Assembly: GCA_943331005.2 (NCBI GenBank)
Contig: CALQJX020000002.1
Coordinates: 168,954-232,953, forward strand
DNA from: Bordetella parapertussis
Lineage (GTDB): Bacteria > Bacteroidota > Bacteroidia > Chitinophagales > Chitinophagaceae
Direction of reading: 5' to 3'
DNA: 64,000 nt
Position numbers and translations under genes: made by a program. Every line of letters begins with the position of its first letter. The first letter of the stretch is position 1. This document shows, piece after piece, positions 19,694 to 27,903 of the stretch. The notes beneath the pieces were generated by a model, which saw only the letters and a list, made by a program, of their open reading frames with translations, did not search any database and was not told where the DNA came from.

Positions 19694-20716
19694 TTAGTTG
19701 TACCGTGCTGTAAATTCATCCATATTTAGATGAAACAGGGAAGCCACCCCTTTATCATTCAGTTTCTGTTTAGTTTTCAATTCTTTGATCCATCTCTTAA
19801 CCAACGCTTCTCTTTCGATCGGGACATCTAGTTCTTTCGGCTCTCTCCTTCGCATCTTTTGCTCATTAAATTGCTGTAATAAATACCGCTTCTGATTGGG
19901 TGTGAGGTAGCCAAGGTCATCAGCACGGTATAATAAAGAAATCATCGATACTTTCCATTTGCGTTTTAGCTCTCCAAGTAAAGGCAATGTAACACCATTA
20001 TCAAAATCCATCCTGATGGCAGCTTCCGGCATTAGGAACTCAGATGCGAACAGGTTCGCCTCATGTGCAACATCCCTCTCCCAATTTACACTGGTTGATG
20101 TGTGCATAACAAGATGCCCTAATTGAAATGCCAATGAAAACCGCTGGCGGTCGCCAAGCAAAGTATTATTGTAAATAATGATAGGCTGCAAGTCATCAGT
20201 TAGCACACAACGACTATCGACACGCTCAGTACCAAAATCAAAACTTGTAACAACAATACCTTTGTTTTCAAGTAACTCAACAATATTGTCAATAATGGCA
20301 CTTTCCACCTTCCATGCCTTCCGTATTTTCTTTGCAATAATAGCGGGAGTGTTCTTTTCGTTAACCTCAAATGACGGCAAATCCGACTTCATTATGTTCA
20401 AATCGGACAATAATCGCTGAATATGTAGTCTTACGATATTTACATTAGCGTTTAACGGTGTGAGTAGTTTTTGAGCTACACTATCTCTCTTACGATAATT
20501 CAAATGTTCAGGATAAATATCATTCTCCTGACCAAAAAAGGAAACAGGAAAATTTGTCGCCTCAGCAATTAGGGCAATAGCTTCATCGCTGGTGTTCATG
20601 TCACCCTTCTCCATTTTACTTACTGTAGTATTAGCCACGCCTATCTTCTCCGCTAGTTCCAATTGCGTGATCCCCCTCGCCTCTCTCGCTAAAACAATCA
20701 TGTTTCTGTTTATCAT
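19694..20716 (-). CDS. XRE-HTH/ImmA-IrrE-type regulator with degenerate metal site
   Basis: The 340-residue protein has an N-terminal XRE helix-turn-helix (REARGITQLELAEKIGVANTTVSKME) and an ImmA/IrrE-like domain from about residue 130. The usual HEXXH zinc motif reads SLAFQLGHLVMH near residue 200, so the first His and the catalytic Glu are replaced by Phe-Gln; the later ANLFASEFLMP motif is kept. Such proteins often control lysogeny or mobile-element transfer by cleaving a repressor. This one may sense rather than cleave, or be a repressor itself. It is divergent from the gene at 21195. Confidence 0.8.
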   Translation of the reverse strand: MINRNMIVLAREARGITQLELAEKIGVANTTVSKMEKGDMNTSDEAIALIAEATNFPVSFFGQENDIYPEHLNYRKRDSVAQKLLTPLNANVNIVRLHIQRLLSDLNIMKSDLPSFEVNEKNTPAIIAKKIRKAWKVESAIIDNIVELLENKGIVVTSFDFGTERVDSRCVLTDDLQPIIIYNNTLLGDRQRFSLAFQLGHLVMHTSTSVNWERDVAHEANLFASEFLMPEAAIRMDFDNGVTLPLLGELKRKWKVSMISLLYRADDLGYLTPNQKRYLLQQFNEQKMRRREPKELDVPIEREALVKRWIKELKTKQKLNDKGVASLFHLNMDEFTARYN

Positions 20717-21194
20717 ATCATCTTCTTTTCACATTTCCGAACAAATCTAAAACATGATTTGTAATTTGCCTAATTAATTCCCCTATTTATTTTCTGTTTA
20801 ATTTTTCGACACCGAGTATATACCTGTTTAGCTGTGTGAAAATTGACTTATTCACAAAAAACCGAACTGCCGTGAATAATACCGTACATTTTCAAACATT
20901 CTCAAATGCCTCACGAATCCCCCACGAACCAATCCCGAATCCTGAAATCGTGAATTTGTATACAATTTGCAAGTTGCACAACTACTATTTCGATCAAAAA
21001 AATGCAGAAACGTTTAAAAAATTGCACAAACCCTTACAAACTTTCAACTCTTGTCAAGAAAGTGCAGAAAATGCAACAAAATTTTAGAAAGTATCAATCT
21101 TATTCAATCTTGTTGAGAAACGTTTAGAAAGTGTCAGAAACAGGAAAGTGCCACTTTGCGGTGATAGCATCTTTGTGTCGCAAAACAAAGAAAT
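20717..21194. promoter_or_regulatory. Divergent regulatory region with AGAAACGTTTA repeats
   Basis: This 478-bp AT-rich region between the divergent regulator and the gene at 21195 holds no credible gene; an 83-codon frame at 20836 starts with GTG and looks random. The 11-mer AGAAACGTTTA occurs at 21006-21016 and 21116-21126, each containing the palindrome AAACGTTT, and related AGAAAGTG words lie between them. It may be the operator region of the XRE regulator or a replication start. Confidence 0.4.
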
Positions 21195-21743
21195 ATGCGC
21201 ACAGCAAAGATCATTCACCTCGCACCTCACCCAAACCCAGGCCATAAAAGGCAGGTGACAACCATTGATAAACTCTCCAATGCCGCATGGTGTTTTGCCC
21301 ACGCCATTTTATGGCCGCAGCAAACATTCAGCAAAGAGGATATAAACAGGACATTGGAATCCATCCAGTCCTATTTTGAGTTGGCAAAGGATAAGAAAAA
21401 AGCATTTACCAGCTTTTGTGAACGTATTATACTTACAGACCGGTACGTTTCTGCCCGTCCTGAAAGATATGTCCCCACCCCGTCCGTGTGGTTCAACAGA
21501 AACTACGAATTCGGTTTTGCAGGAACTAAAAGCTGGTATCATCGGTTACAAATACAACGGGAAGAAATACCAGGCTATTTGCAACAGATCTCAGTAATTG
21601 CCAGCTCCTACCACGACTATTCGCTCAAGCCCTCTGCCAAAGTATTTACCCGGTGCCGGAAGAAACTCCTTGAATTGAAAGCATACAAGCTACTTCAGTA
21701 CTTCTACAATTCTATTATTCATCTCAACTACTCAATACAATAA
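21195..21743 (+). CDS. Element protein of unknown function
   Basis: Not recognised. The 182-residue soluble protein has no signal or membrane segment; aromatic-rich parts include TPSVWFNRNYEFGFAGT and ELKAYKLLQYFYNSII. It is the first gene of the rightward lane, 2 bp before the helix-turn-helix paralogue B, which suggests an early regulatory or replication role. Confidence 0.55.
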   Translation: MRTAKIIHLAPHPNPGHKRQVTTIDKLSNAAWCFAHAILWPQQTFSKEDINRTLESIQSYFELAKDKKKAFTSFCERIILTDRYVSARPERYVPTPSVWFNRNYEFGFAGTKSWYHRLQIQREEIPGYLQQISVIASSYHDYSLKPSAKVFTRCRKKLLELKAYKLLQYFYNSIIHLNYSIQ

Positions 21744-21745
21744 TA

Positions 21746-21970
21746 ATGAGCAAGACAATCAACACAACCGCTGCTACAAGTATTCCGCTACAACCCTACA
21801 CGCCCTTGCAGCTTAGTGCCATGTATCTGGTAAGCAAAAAGACATTTAACAAATGGTTGCAGCCATTTGCTGAAGAAATCGGAGAACGGAAAGGGCACTT
21901 TTTTACTGTCAATCAGGTGCAGACAATTATTGAAAAAATTGGCTTTCCGGGCACTTTGATCGCTGAATAG
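21746..21970 (+). CDS. Small helix-turn-helix regulator (paralogue B)
   Basis: 74-residue paralogue of the protein at 19398-19613, with the core PLQPYTPLQLSAMYLVSKKT, then NKWLQPFAEEIGERKGHFFT and NQVQTIIEKIG. As on the left side, operator repeats start a few bases after its stop codon and precede the promoter of the next operon. The two paralogues therefore sit in mirror positions on either side of the regulator region. Confidence 0.7.
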   Translation: MSKTINTTAATSIPLQPYTPLQLSAMYLVSKKTFNKWLQPFAEEIGERKGHFFTVNQVQTIIEKIGFPGTLIAE

Positions 21971-21979
21971 TACGAGCAA

Positions 21980-22037
21980 ATCGAGGAAAATTTGTCCTGA
22001 TCGGGGAGATTTTGTCCTGATCGGGGAATATCACTCC
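21980..22037 (+). repeat. Right operator repeats (three 18-bp units, 20-bp period)
   Basis: Units ATCGAGGAAAATTTGTCC (21980), ATCGGGGAGATTTTGTCC (22000) and the weaker ATCGGGGAATATCACTCC (22020) recur every 20 bp. They match the two left units at 19350-19387. The last unit ends 8 bp before AAAGCAGTT, as on the left. Confidence 0.75.
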
Positions 22038-22045
22038 TGATAGCG

Positions 22046-22075
22046 AAAGCAGTTCAGAATGGCAATAGACCTTTG
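22046..22075 (+). promoter_or_regulatory. Promoter of the main rightward operon
   Basis: AAAGCAGTT (22046-22054) and GACCTTTG (22068-22075) share layout and spacing with the leftward promoter at 19313-19341. It would start transcription around 22082, just before the ATG at 22094. Confidence 0.6.
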
Positions 22076-22093
22076 TCCTACAAAAGCAAAAAA

Positions 22094-22291
22094 ATGATGA
22101 AACCAGATACAGTAAATGCGACCTCCAACTTCAGCAATGTGATGCTTACAGGAACAATACTGCTTGCCAATGTGGACATGAATGGTTTGCTGGACTACAG
22201 CCTCAAGGCATTTTTTGGCGGGGCAATTTGGCTAGGGTTTAAGGTAACTGCCGATTACATGGAACGGAAACGTAAATCGAAAAACAAATGA
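22094..22291 (+). CDS. Small membrane protein, first gene of main operon
   Basis: 65 residues with one or two hydrophobic stretches (FSNVMLTGTILLANV and LKAFFGGAIWLGFKV) and a Lys/Arg-rich C-terminus (YMERKRKSKNK). The ATG at 22094 was chosen because a TTG start at 22073 falls on the promoter. Function unknown. Its stop overlaps the next start by 4 bp. Confidence 0.6.
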   Translation: MMKPDTVNATSNFSNVMLTGTILLANVDMNGLLDYSLKAFFGGAIWLGFKVTADYMERKRKSKNK

Positions 22292-22770
22292 GTAGAGCAA
22301 ACAAAATTCTGGCAGGTACCGTTATAGGAGCCGGAGCCATAGCCGCCATTGCTTACCTGAAAAACATTAAAAGAGCGCAGGCACAATTGGAAATTATCCC
22401 TGTTATCAACATTCACCAGATAAGCCTAGAAGGACTAACCGTAAGAGTAGATGCGCTGCTAAAGAACCCGACAGGTGCCAGCTTCAAAATCAAATATCCT
22501 TTTGTCAAGCTAACTCATAAAGATGCGCTGTTAGGTAGTTCACAGGCTGTCAACAAAGACATAAAAATACCCGCATTCGGGCAGGTGATGATAAAGGACA
22601 TAATGATCAAAGTGCCAGTACTTAGTTTTTTCTCCGTTGGCTACGACATCATCAAAGCCCTGATGAATAAGCAGCCCATAACACTGACCATATCAGTGAT
22701 CACCACAGCCGATCTGGGTGTAACACAGATAGCTATTGAACACACACAGGATATGACCCTAAAAAAGTAA
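22288..22770 (+). CDS. Membrane-anchored LEA14/WHy-like beta-sandwich protein
   Basis: 160 residues with an N-terminal membrane segment (ILAGTVIGAGAIAAIAYL) and a domain of about 110 residues resembling late-embryogenesis-abundant type 2/WHy folds: VDALLKNPTGASFKIKYPFVK is the conserved LEA14 entry, where residues NPT mark the fold. Probably a membrane-attached structural protein. The family call is by eye and moderate. Confidence 0.55.
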   Translation: MSRANKILAGTVIGAGAIAAIAYLKNIKRAQAQLEIIPVINIHQISLEGLTVRVDALLKNPTGASFKIKYPFVKLTHKDALLGSSQAVNKDIKIPAFGQVMIKDIMIKVPVLSFFSVGYDIIKALMNKQPITLTISVITTADLGVTQIAIEHTQDMTLKK

Positions 22771-22773
22771 ATA

Positions 22774-24618
22774 GTGGAAGCAAGAAAGAAACGAAATATT
22801 AAAAGTGGTGAGCAATACAGCCGATTATTCCCGGAGGCAAATACAGATACGCATACCATAATGACAAATGCTGGCGTGAGCGACACTGTTGCTTTTATCC
22901 CGAAAGTCGTGCGAAAAACACTCCATCATACAAAGGCTATTGCCCAGGTGCTGAAAGGAAACAGCGAGTACGACACCTGCCGTAATATCTGGCAATTCGT
23001 GTACGACAATATTGCTTACCGCAGGGACAAAGATGGTTATGAGCAGATTAGAAGCCCGGCAAGATCTTGGCACGACCGACAAGCCGGAGTTGATTGTGAT
23101 TGTTATACCACTTTCATCAGCAGTATACTTTCCAATTTAGGTATTGCGCATCAATTGAGAATAACAAAGTACAGCAAACCCTACTTCCAGCACATCTATC
23201 CAATTGCCAACTGTAACGGCAGGGACGTAATACTGGACTGCGTTACTGACCAATTTGATTTTGAAGTACCATACAGCGAAAAAAAAGACTATCCAATGGA
23301 TCTACAATATTTAGATGGCTTAGATGATATAAGCTACAACGACAACCGCCTGTTTGACGGCACAGGAGAAATGGAAGAATTAGGAAAGCTGTTTAAAAAG
23401 AAAGCAAACGCACCTACCTCCGGTGGTGGTAATAAAAAAAGTGGTGGTGTATTTAAAAAGATAGGTACAGCCGCAAAAAAGGTCACAAAAGCTACCGGAG
23501 GATCCGTTAAGAGCACAGGTAAGAAAATAGCTACTACTGCTAAAAAAGCCAACCTGAAGAAGGTACTCAATGTAGTTAACAAGGTCAACCCGGCAACAAT
23601 AGCACTTCGCAATGGATTGCTGGCAGGCATGAAGCTGAATGTAAGCAATGTGGCTAAGCGGCTCCGGTGGACTTACCTCTCCCCTGATCAGGCAAAAGCG
23701 AAAGGGATGCTGATGGATAGATGGAATAAGCTGGTGCAGACCAGGCAAAAACTGGAGAACATCTTCTATGGTGCAGGTGGCAATCCTGCCAATCTGAAAA
23801 AGGCAATACTTGGTGGCAAAGGCAATAGCGATAAGGCGGTAAATGGTTTTGACGGTTTCGATGGCTTGCGTAACCACAGTGATGCAGCACAAATGAGCAT
23901 ACATACTTCTCTGTCGCAATTACTTGGCACTGAAATATACTACTCCGAAAACGGGTATCAGTCTCTTGGTGAATTAGGTGAACCGGTTACCCTTGCGGTA
24001 GTTGCCGCAGCATCGGGCGCAATCGCAACGATCGCAGGACTTATTAAGAAAATTGGCGACATATTCGGTGGCAAGGGCGAAGGCTCTAAAGATTTCAATG
24101 AGGCAGAGAATGCAGCAGTTGAGAAAGAAGCTCAGGCGATCTCCCAACAAGCAAGCGAAGCAGGCGTATCACCTGCCGAAATATTTACGCCAGCAAGTCC
24201 ATCTGCCTCCAATGAAGGCGGTAACGGATCGCCCGGTGCTGCCACACCGCCATCCACATCAAACGACAACCCGATGCCTGGCGATAGCGGAGGCGGAACT
24301 ACTACGGCTGTTTCGCCAGCAGCGCAGACAAGTACCGAAGTAACCGAAAGCGAAGAAAAGACAGCGGCAAAAGCTGCCTCAGATGCAGGCAATAACGAAG
24401 AAGGATTTTGGAACAAGCATAAAAAATGGCTGCTTCCGGTGGGAATAGGTATAGGCGGATTAACAATAATAGCTATAGCAGCTTCGGCGATAAAATCTAA
24501 AACGAATACCCCAGCTCCCGCAAAGTCAAAACCTATGCACGGCCTGCCATCCAGAAAAAACCACCAACGAAATAAAGGGAAAAAGCAGGGCAAGAAAAAA
24601 TCGGTCAAACTGATGTGA
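22774..24618 (+). CDS. Transglutaminase-fold protein with C-terminal membrane anchor
   Basis: 614 residues from a GTG start. Residues about 60-165 form a transglutaminase-like cysteine peptidase domain with candidate triad Cys108 (GVDCDC), His140 (YFQHIYP) and Asp155 (VILDC). A Lys/Gly-rich basic stretch follows (residues about 205-260), then a VNGFDGFDGL motif near residue 356, a Ser/Pro/Gly-rich linker, one transmembrane helix (WLLPVGIGIGGLTIIAIAAS) and a strongly basic tail. It may process or cross-link other products of this operon at a membrane. Start codon uncertain. Confidence 0.65.
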   Translation: MEARKKRNIKSGEQYSRLFPEANTDTHTIMTNAGVSDTVAFIPKVVRKTLHHTKAIAQVLKGNSEYDTCRNIWQFVYDNIAYRRDKDGYEQIRSPARSWHDRQAGVDCDCYTTFISSILSNLGIAHQLRITKYSKPYFQHIYPIANCNGRDVILDCVTDQFDFEVPYSEKKDYPMDLQYLDGLDDISYNDNRLFDGTGEMEELGKLFKKKANAPTSGGGNKKSGGVFKKIGTAAKKVTKATGGSVKSTGKKIATTAKKANLKKVLNVVNKVNPATIALRNGLLAGMKLNVSNVAKRLRWTYLSPDQAKAKGMLMDRWNKLVQTRQKLENIFYGAGGNPANLKKAILGGKGNSDKAVNGFDGFDGLRNHSDAAQMSIHTSLSQLLGTEIYYSENGYQSLGELGEPVTLAVVAAASGAIATIAGLIKKIGDIFGGKGEGSKDFNEAENAAVEKEAQAISQQASEAGVSPAEIFTPASPSASNEGGNGSPGAATPPSTSNDNPMPGDSGGGTTTAVSPAAQTSTEVTESEEKTAAKAASDAGNNEEGFWNKHKKWLLPVGIGIGGLTIIAIAASAIKSKTNTPAPAKSKPMHGLPSRKNHQRNKGKKQGKKKSVKLM

Positions 24619-24648
24619 TTCAACTTCAACAATTAAAACAAAACCAAC

Positions 24649-25281
24649 ATGGCAAAACAAAAGAAGGGTGGCAAAAATAAGTTTGCCCAGAAAGCAAAAC
24701 AGGCGGGATTCATTGACTTTCATCAGCGATTAAAGACGAAGGACAATATAAAAAATTCAGCCCTCGAAACAGGCAAAGATCTACTCATCGGTGTAATAGG
24801 TGGCGGTGTGGCGGGTGCGGCAATTGGTAAACCATCCCTGCTTGTTGGCATCGGACTGACAGGAGCAGGACACTTCACGGACAATCACCTGCTTAAACTA
24901 TTCGGTATCGGGTTGATGGCAGCCAATGGCTTTCAAAGGTCAAAATCAGTGAACGGACTGGAAGGGCTGGACAAACAAGCGATCCTCAACCGTATACAAG
25001 CTTACAAAGACAATTTTTCCGAGAAACTGTTTATAGATAAGCTGACAGGGAAACGCTCCGCAAGTGCAGAATCTGCAAATGGCATCGGGGAACTTCAGTT
25101 CTTCAACTACCCTAACGATGTAAATGGCGCATACGATGAACTGGCTGCCCTTGAAGACCTAGAACAGCAAATTGCTCAAAGCGGCATAGACCAGATGCAA
25201 GTATCTGGCATGGGTGAGTTTGGAGCATTTGGGGAAATGGGAGAACTGGCATCCCTGGACGCATCAGATCTCAACCTGTAA
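24649..25281 (+). CDS. Gly/Ala-rich membrane-associated protein
   Basis: 210 residues: a basic N-terminus (KQKKGGKNKFAQKAKQ), two Gly/Ala-rich hydrophobic segments (LLIGVIGGGVAGAAIG and LLVGIGLTGAGHF), a SVNGLEGLDKQ motif near residue 100, and an acidic Gly-Glu-Leu-rich C-terminus. Function unknown; a virion membrane protein is plausible. It lies between the transglutaminase-fold gene and the capsid candidate. Confidence 0.55.
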   Translation: MAKQKKGGKNKFAQKAKQAGFIDFHQRLKTKDNIKNSALETGKDLLIGVIGGGVAGAAIGKPSLLVGIGLTGAGHFTDNHLLKLFGIGLMAANGFQRSKSVNGLEGLDKQAILNRIQAYKDNFSEKLFIDKLTGKRSASAESANGIGELQFFNYPNDVNGAYDELAALEDLEQQIAQSGIDQMQVSGMGEFGAFGEMGELASLDASDLNL

Positions 25282-25334
25282 CAAACAATGTAACAACGAT
25301 CAATAACCAAAGTAAAAACCAAAAAACAACTATT

Positions 25335-26051
25335 ATGTTAGAATTCAACGGAATTGAGGAGTACAGCAACCAGGGCGCATTGCTTGGTGTGGACGGACTG
25401 GATGATGCGGAACTGTTAGGCGCATTAAGGAGCATGAACCCCATCAAACGAGCCAAGACAGTCAACAAGCTGGCAAACAGCGGCCCTGCAAGTAAGGGAT
25501 CAAGGGCGGAAATGGAAAAACACTTTGGTGAACTGCCGCCTAGTATCAAGCAATCACTGGTAAAAGGTGAATTGCGCCTTGCGGACACCATCGTCTATTC
25601 TATCAAAAAGGTAGGAGCCAAGACAATAAAGATGTTTGAAACGCAGGACACAAAGGAAATCGGCTTGCGCAACATTTCCAATGCCAAACTGCCTAAGAAC
25701 CAGGTATTGCTGGTAAGTGGTATTATCCTGTTGGCTGGCACTTCAGCGGATGCGACCAATGACAAGGTTATGGCAACGGAATACAAAGGCATTGAGTTTT
25801 TCCCGGCCATCGCTTCAGGCGAACTTAACCTGAAATCCAACAAAAAGCAGATCGTGCCGGAAACAGGCTGTGCTGTTTTCAAGACAGGCAACTATCATGG
25901 CGTACCTGCTGGCTATTACAAATTGGCTAACCCTCGTCTGATCCTTGACGATGTGCTGATAGAACTGACTGTTGAGTTGGGTACAATGGACGGCATACCC
26001 GCCAATACCTATCTGTATGCGGCATTGCATGGTACGATCACTACTCCATAA
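25335..26051 (+). CDS. Candidate major capsid/virion protein
   Basis: 238 residues without signal or membrane helix. The N-terminal 85 residues are helical and carry NGIEEY and GVDGLDDAELLGAL motifs, like a removable or scaffold-like part. The rest is beta-rich, ending in NPRLILDDVLIELTVELGT and PANTYLYAALHGTI, a strand pattern that resembles the last strands of jelly-roll capsid proteins in other Bacteroidota phages. A strong hairpin follows its stop codon, as is common after highly expressed capsid genes. The capsid assignment is inference; a fold prediction would decide it. Confidence 0.45.
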   Translation: MLEFNGIEEYSNQGALLGVDGLDDAELLGALRSMNPIKRAKTVNKLANSGPASKGSRAEMEKHFGELPPSIKQSLVKGELRLADTIVYSIKKVGAKTIKMFETQDTKEIGLRNISNAKLPKNQVLLVSGIILLAGTSADATNDKVMATEYKGIEFFPAIASGELNLKSNKKQIVPETGCAVFKTGNYHGVPAGYYKLANPRLILDDVLIELTVELGTMDGIPANTYLYAALHGTITTP

Positions 26052-26056
26052 CCGAT

Positions 26057-26089
26057 AGCGGCAGCTACTGCCAAGCGGTAGCTGCTGCT
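26057..26089 (+). promoter_or_regulatory. Stem-loop after the capsid candidate
   Basis: A 12-bp stem with one G-T pair (26057-26068 with 26078-26089) closes a 9-nt loop, without a following T-run. It may protect mRNA 3' ends or partly terminate transcription, raising the yield of the preceding gene over those after it. Confidence 0.6.
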
Positions 26090-26101
26090 TAAATCAAAAA
26101 T

Positions 26102-26665
26102 ATGGCAAACCCGATTCGCAAAAGGCGATCCAACATACCCTATCTGCCTTATATAGCCATGAGCATTGCCATTCCCGCATTGGTTGTGATATTCAGTAAG
26201 AAAGCAAAGGCTGCAAACCAAAGGAAACCCTACAATAACCTGAAAGCCTTTCTCACTATGATCCAATATGCGGAAGGCACTTATGGACAAAATGCCTACC
26301 GTATGCATTATGGTGGACAGTTATTCAACAGCTATGCCCGGCATCCGAATATCGCAATTACCAAAAGCGGTATCACCAGTACAGCGGCAGGCGCATACCA
26401 GATATTGTATCGTACATGGGTAAGCGTACAGCAAGCATTACAACTGCCGGATTTTAGCCCGGCAAGCCAGAACAGGGCAGCAATTGAGCTGATCCGTCGA
26501 AGGGGGGCATTAGATGCAGTATTAGCAGGAAGATTTGGAGAAGCGGTGGAAAAGTGCAGGAAAGAATGGGCATCACTTCCCGGAGCGGGATATGGACAAA
26601 GAGAACGCAGCCTTGCATTACTCAGCGATGTGTACAAGAATGCAGGCGGGCAGGTAGTGGTATAA
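26102..26665 (+). CDS. Lambda-type endolysin/lysozyme (GH104-like) with N-terminal membrane anchor
   Basis: 187 residues. After one transmembrane segment (IAMSIAIPALVVIFS) the domain follows phage lambda gpR closely: AEGTYG with the catalytic Glu, YGGQLFNSYARHPN, STAAGAYQILYRTW, DFSPASQNRAAIELIRRRGAL and EWASLPGAGYGQ. It cleaves peptidoglycan glycan strands. The membrane anchor suggests either a signal-arrest endolysin or a virion-bound entry lysozyme; its place among putative structural genes favours the latter. Confidence 0.85.
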   Translation: MANPIRKRRSNIPYLPYIAMSIAIPALVVIFSKKAKAANQRKPYNNLKAFLTMIQYAEGTYGQNAYRMHYGGQLFNSYARHPNIAITKSGITSTAAGAYQILYRTWVSVQQALQLPDFSPASQNRAAIELIRRRGALDAVLAGRFGEAVEKCRKEWASLPGAGYGQRERSLALLSDVYKNAGGQVVV

Positions 26666-26683
26666 CAATTAAAAGACAAACAG

Positions 26684-27094
26684 ATGAACGAAAACAATGC
26701 GCCTGCGATCAATATAGCAGGTATCGTCAAAAAGCGGTTTGACCTGCTAATCACCGCAGGGGATGTAACCTATACCCAAACCTTCGAGCTGGATAAGACG
26801 ATCGCCTTTGTAAAAGGAGTGTTGCTTACATCGGATAAGGACGATCTGATGTATTACAGGGGATCGCAAAAGATAGAGATCAACAGGCAGGAAATATTTC
26901 CCGAAGGGTATGAAAGCAAACTGGTGATCAGCGGTATTAATTGTCCTGTCAACGAGCGGTACTACCTGACCGGTAATATGCCCATCGGCAACGGATTGGT
27001 GAAGATCGAATACAAGGATAAGGATGATAGCCGTGCGCCATTTGAAGCCTACCGGATATCACTCTACCTGGACTGTGAACTGAAAGCCTATTAA
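26684..27094 (+). CDS. Small beta-rich putative virion protein
   Basis: 136 residues, soluble, with alternating strands (ITAGDVTYTQTFELDKT, NGLVKIEYKDKDDS, YRISLYLDCELKAY). Not recognised. It is the first of three similarly sized beta-rich proteins (26684, 27114, 27571) packed with gaps of 1-19 bp, typical of minor capsid or spike proteins; that role is inferred. Confidence 0.55.
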   Translation: MNENNAPAINIAGIVKKRFDLLITAGDVTYTQTFELDKTIAFVKGVLLTSDKDDLMYYRGSQKIEINRQEIFPEGYESKLVISGINCPVNERYYLTGNMPIGNGLVKIEYKDKDDSRAPFEAYRISLYLDCELKAY

Positions 27095-27113
27095 CCCGAC
27101 AAACCGAAAGACA

Positions 27114-27569
27114 ATGCTGACCAATGTAATTATAGTACCAATACCCATAACACGACAAGGACAGAAGGTGTTTTTTGAGGTTGCTATCCCCAAAGACGTG
27201 AACAGTGTAATCGGGGTAGAGGCAAGCATAACCGGTTTGTCTGGTATTACGCTGGCGGAAATTATTGGCAGGCAGGTTGCCGGGATGATAAAATTGCAAG
27301 CCGAAGGTATAGCCAACCAATGTTACAGCACTCAGGTACATATCGGAATCAGCAGTTTGGACAAGAACCAGCCCGGCTTTAACCCTGCCTTTACCGCTTG
27401 GCAACAAAATAGCTATGTAGGCAGCTACAACCGGGAACCGGAACAAGTAAGGATCGGCAAGACGAACACGCTATATGGTAGTTATACGGACATATATGGC
27501 ATAAGAATAAGCAGGGATCTGGTTTATACTGCCGGGTTGTATTTATGGACAGAAAGAAAAGACAACTGA
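27114..27569 (+). CDS. Small beta-rich putative virion protein
   Basis: 151 residues, soluble. Strand-like stretches (KVFFEVAIPKDVNSVIGVEAS, shown in part; YTAGLYLWTER) and many aromatic residues suggest a beta-sandwich. Not recognised. Its stop lies 1 bp before the next gene. Confidence 0.5.
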   Translation: MLTNVIIVPIPITRQGQKVFFEVAIPKDVNSVIGVEASITGLSGITLAEIIGRQVAGMIKLQAEGIANQCYSTQVHIGISSLDKNQPGFNPAFTAWQQNSYVGSYNREPEQVRIGKTNTLYGSYTDIYGIRISRDLVYTAGLYLWTERKDN

Positions 27570-27570
27570 A

Positions 27571-27903
27571 ATGACACAAGAACTGGCAATAGCGTATATC
27601 CGTAGAAGAGCCGCAGAGCTTGGGCAAGGCGATCAGTATAACCTCCGTTTCAGGCATTATGTACTGCTCCCTTTGGGTGAACAGAAAATAAATGGAGGAA
27701 CAGCATTATTCATACTGGTTGACCCATCACCCCATATCAGGGTAGAAAGCGAAACAGCACTATTTGACCTGACAGAAACAACAGTTAACGAGTTGCAATA
27801 CGAATTCCAGGGCATATTCGATATAACTAACTACAGTTCTTCCCTGCAACACGTTCAAATGATACAGGTAATATTTAAAAACGAAGCGCAATGCCACAGA
27901 TAG
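27571..27903 (+). CDS. Small putative virion protein
   Basis: 110 residues, soluble and beta-rich (YNLRFRHYVLLPLGEQKI, TALFILVDPSPHIRV, QMIQVIFKNE). Not recognised. Its 3' end overlaps the next start by 13 bp, indicating coupled translation. Confidence 0.5.
   Translation: MTQELAIAYIRRRAAELGQGDQYNLRFRHYVLLPLGEQKINGGTALFILVDPSPHIRVESETALFDLTETTVNELQYEFQGIFDITNYSSSLQHVQMIQVIFKNEAQCHR

Noticed and set aside
20836..21087. 83-codon frame in the divergent regulatory region
   Set aside because: It starts with GTG, has repetitive low-complexity content following the AGAAA repeats, and overlaps the expected promoter region.
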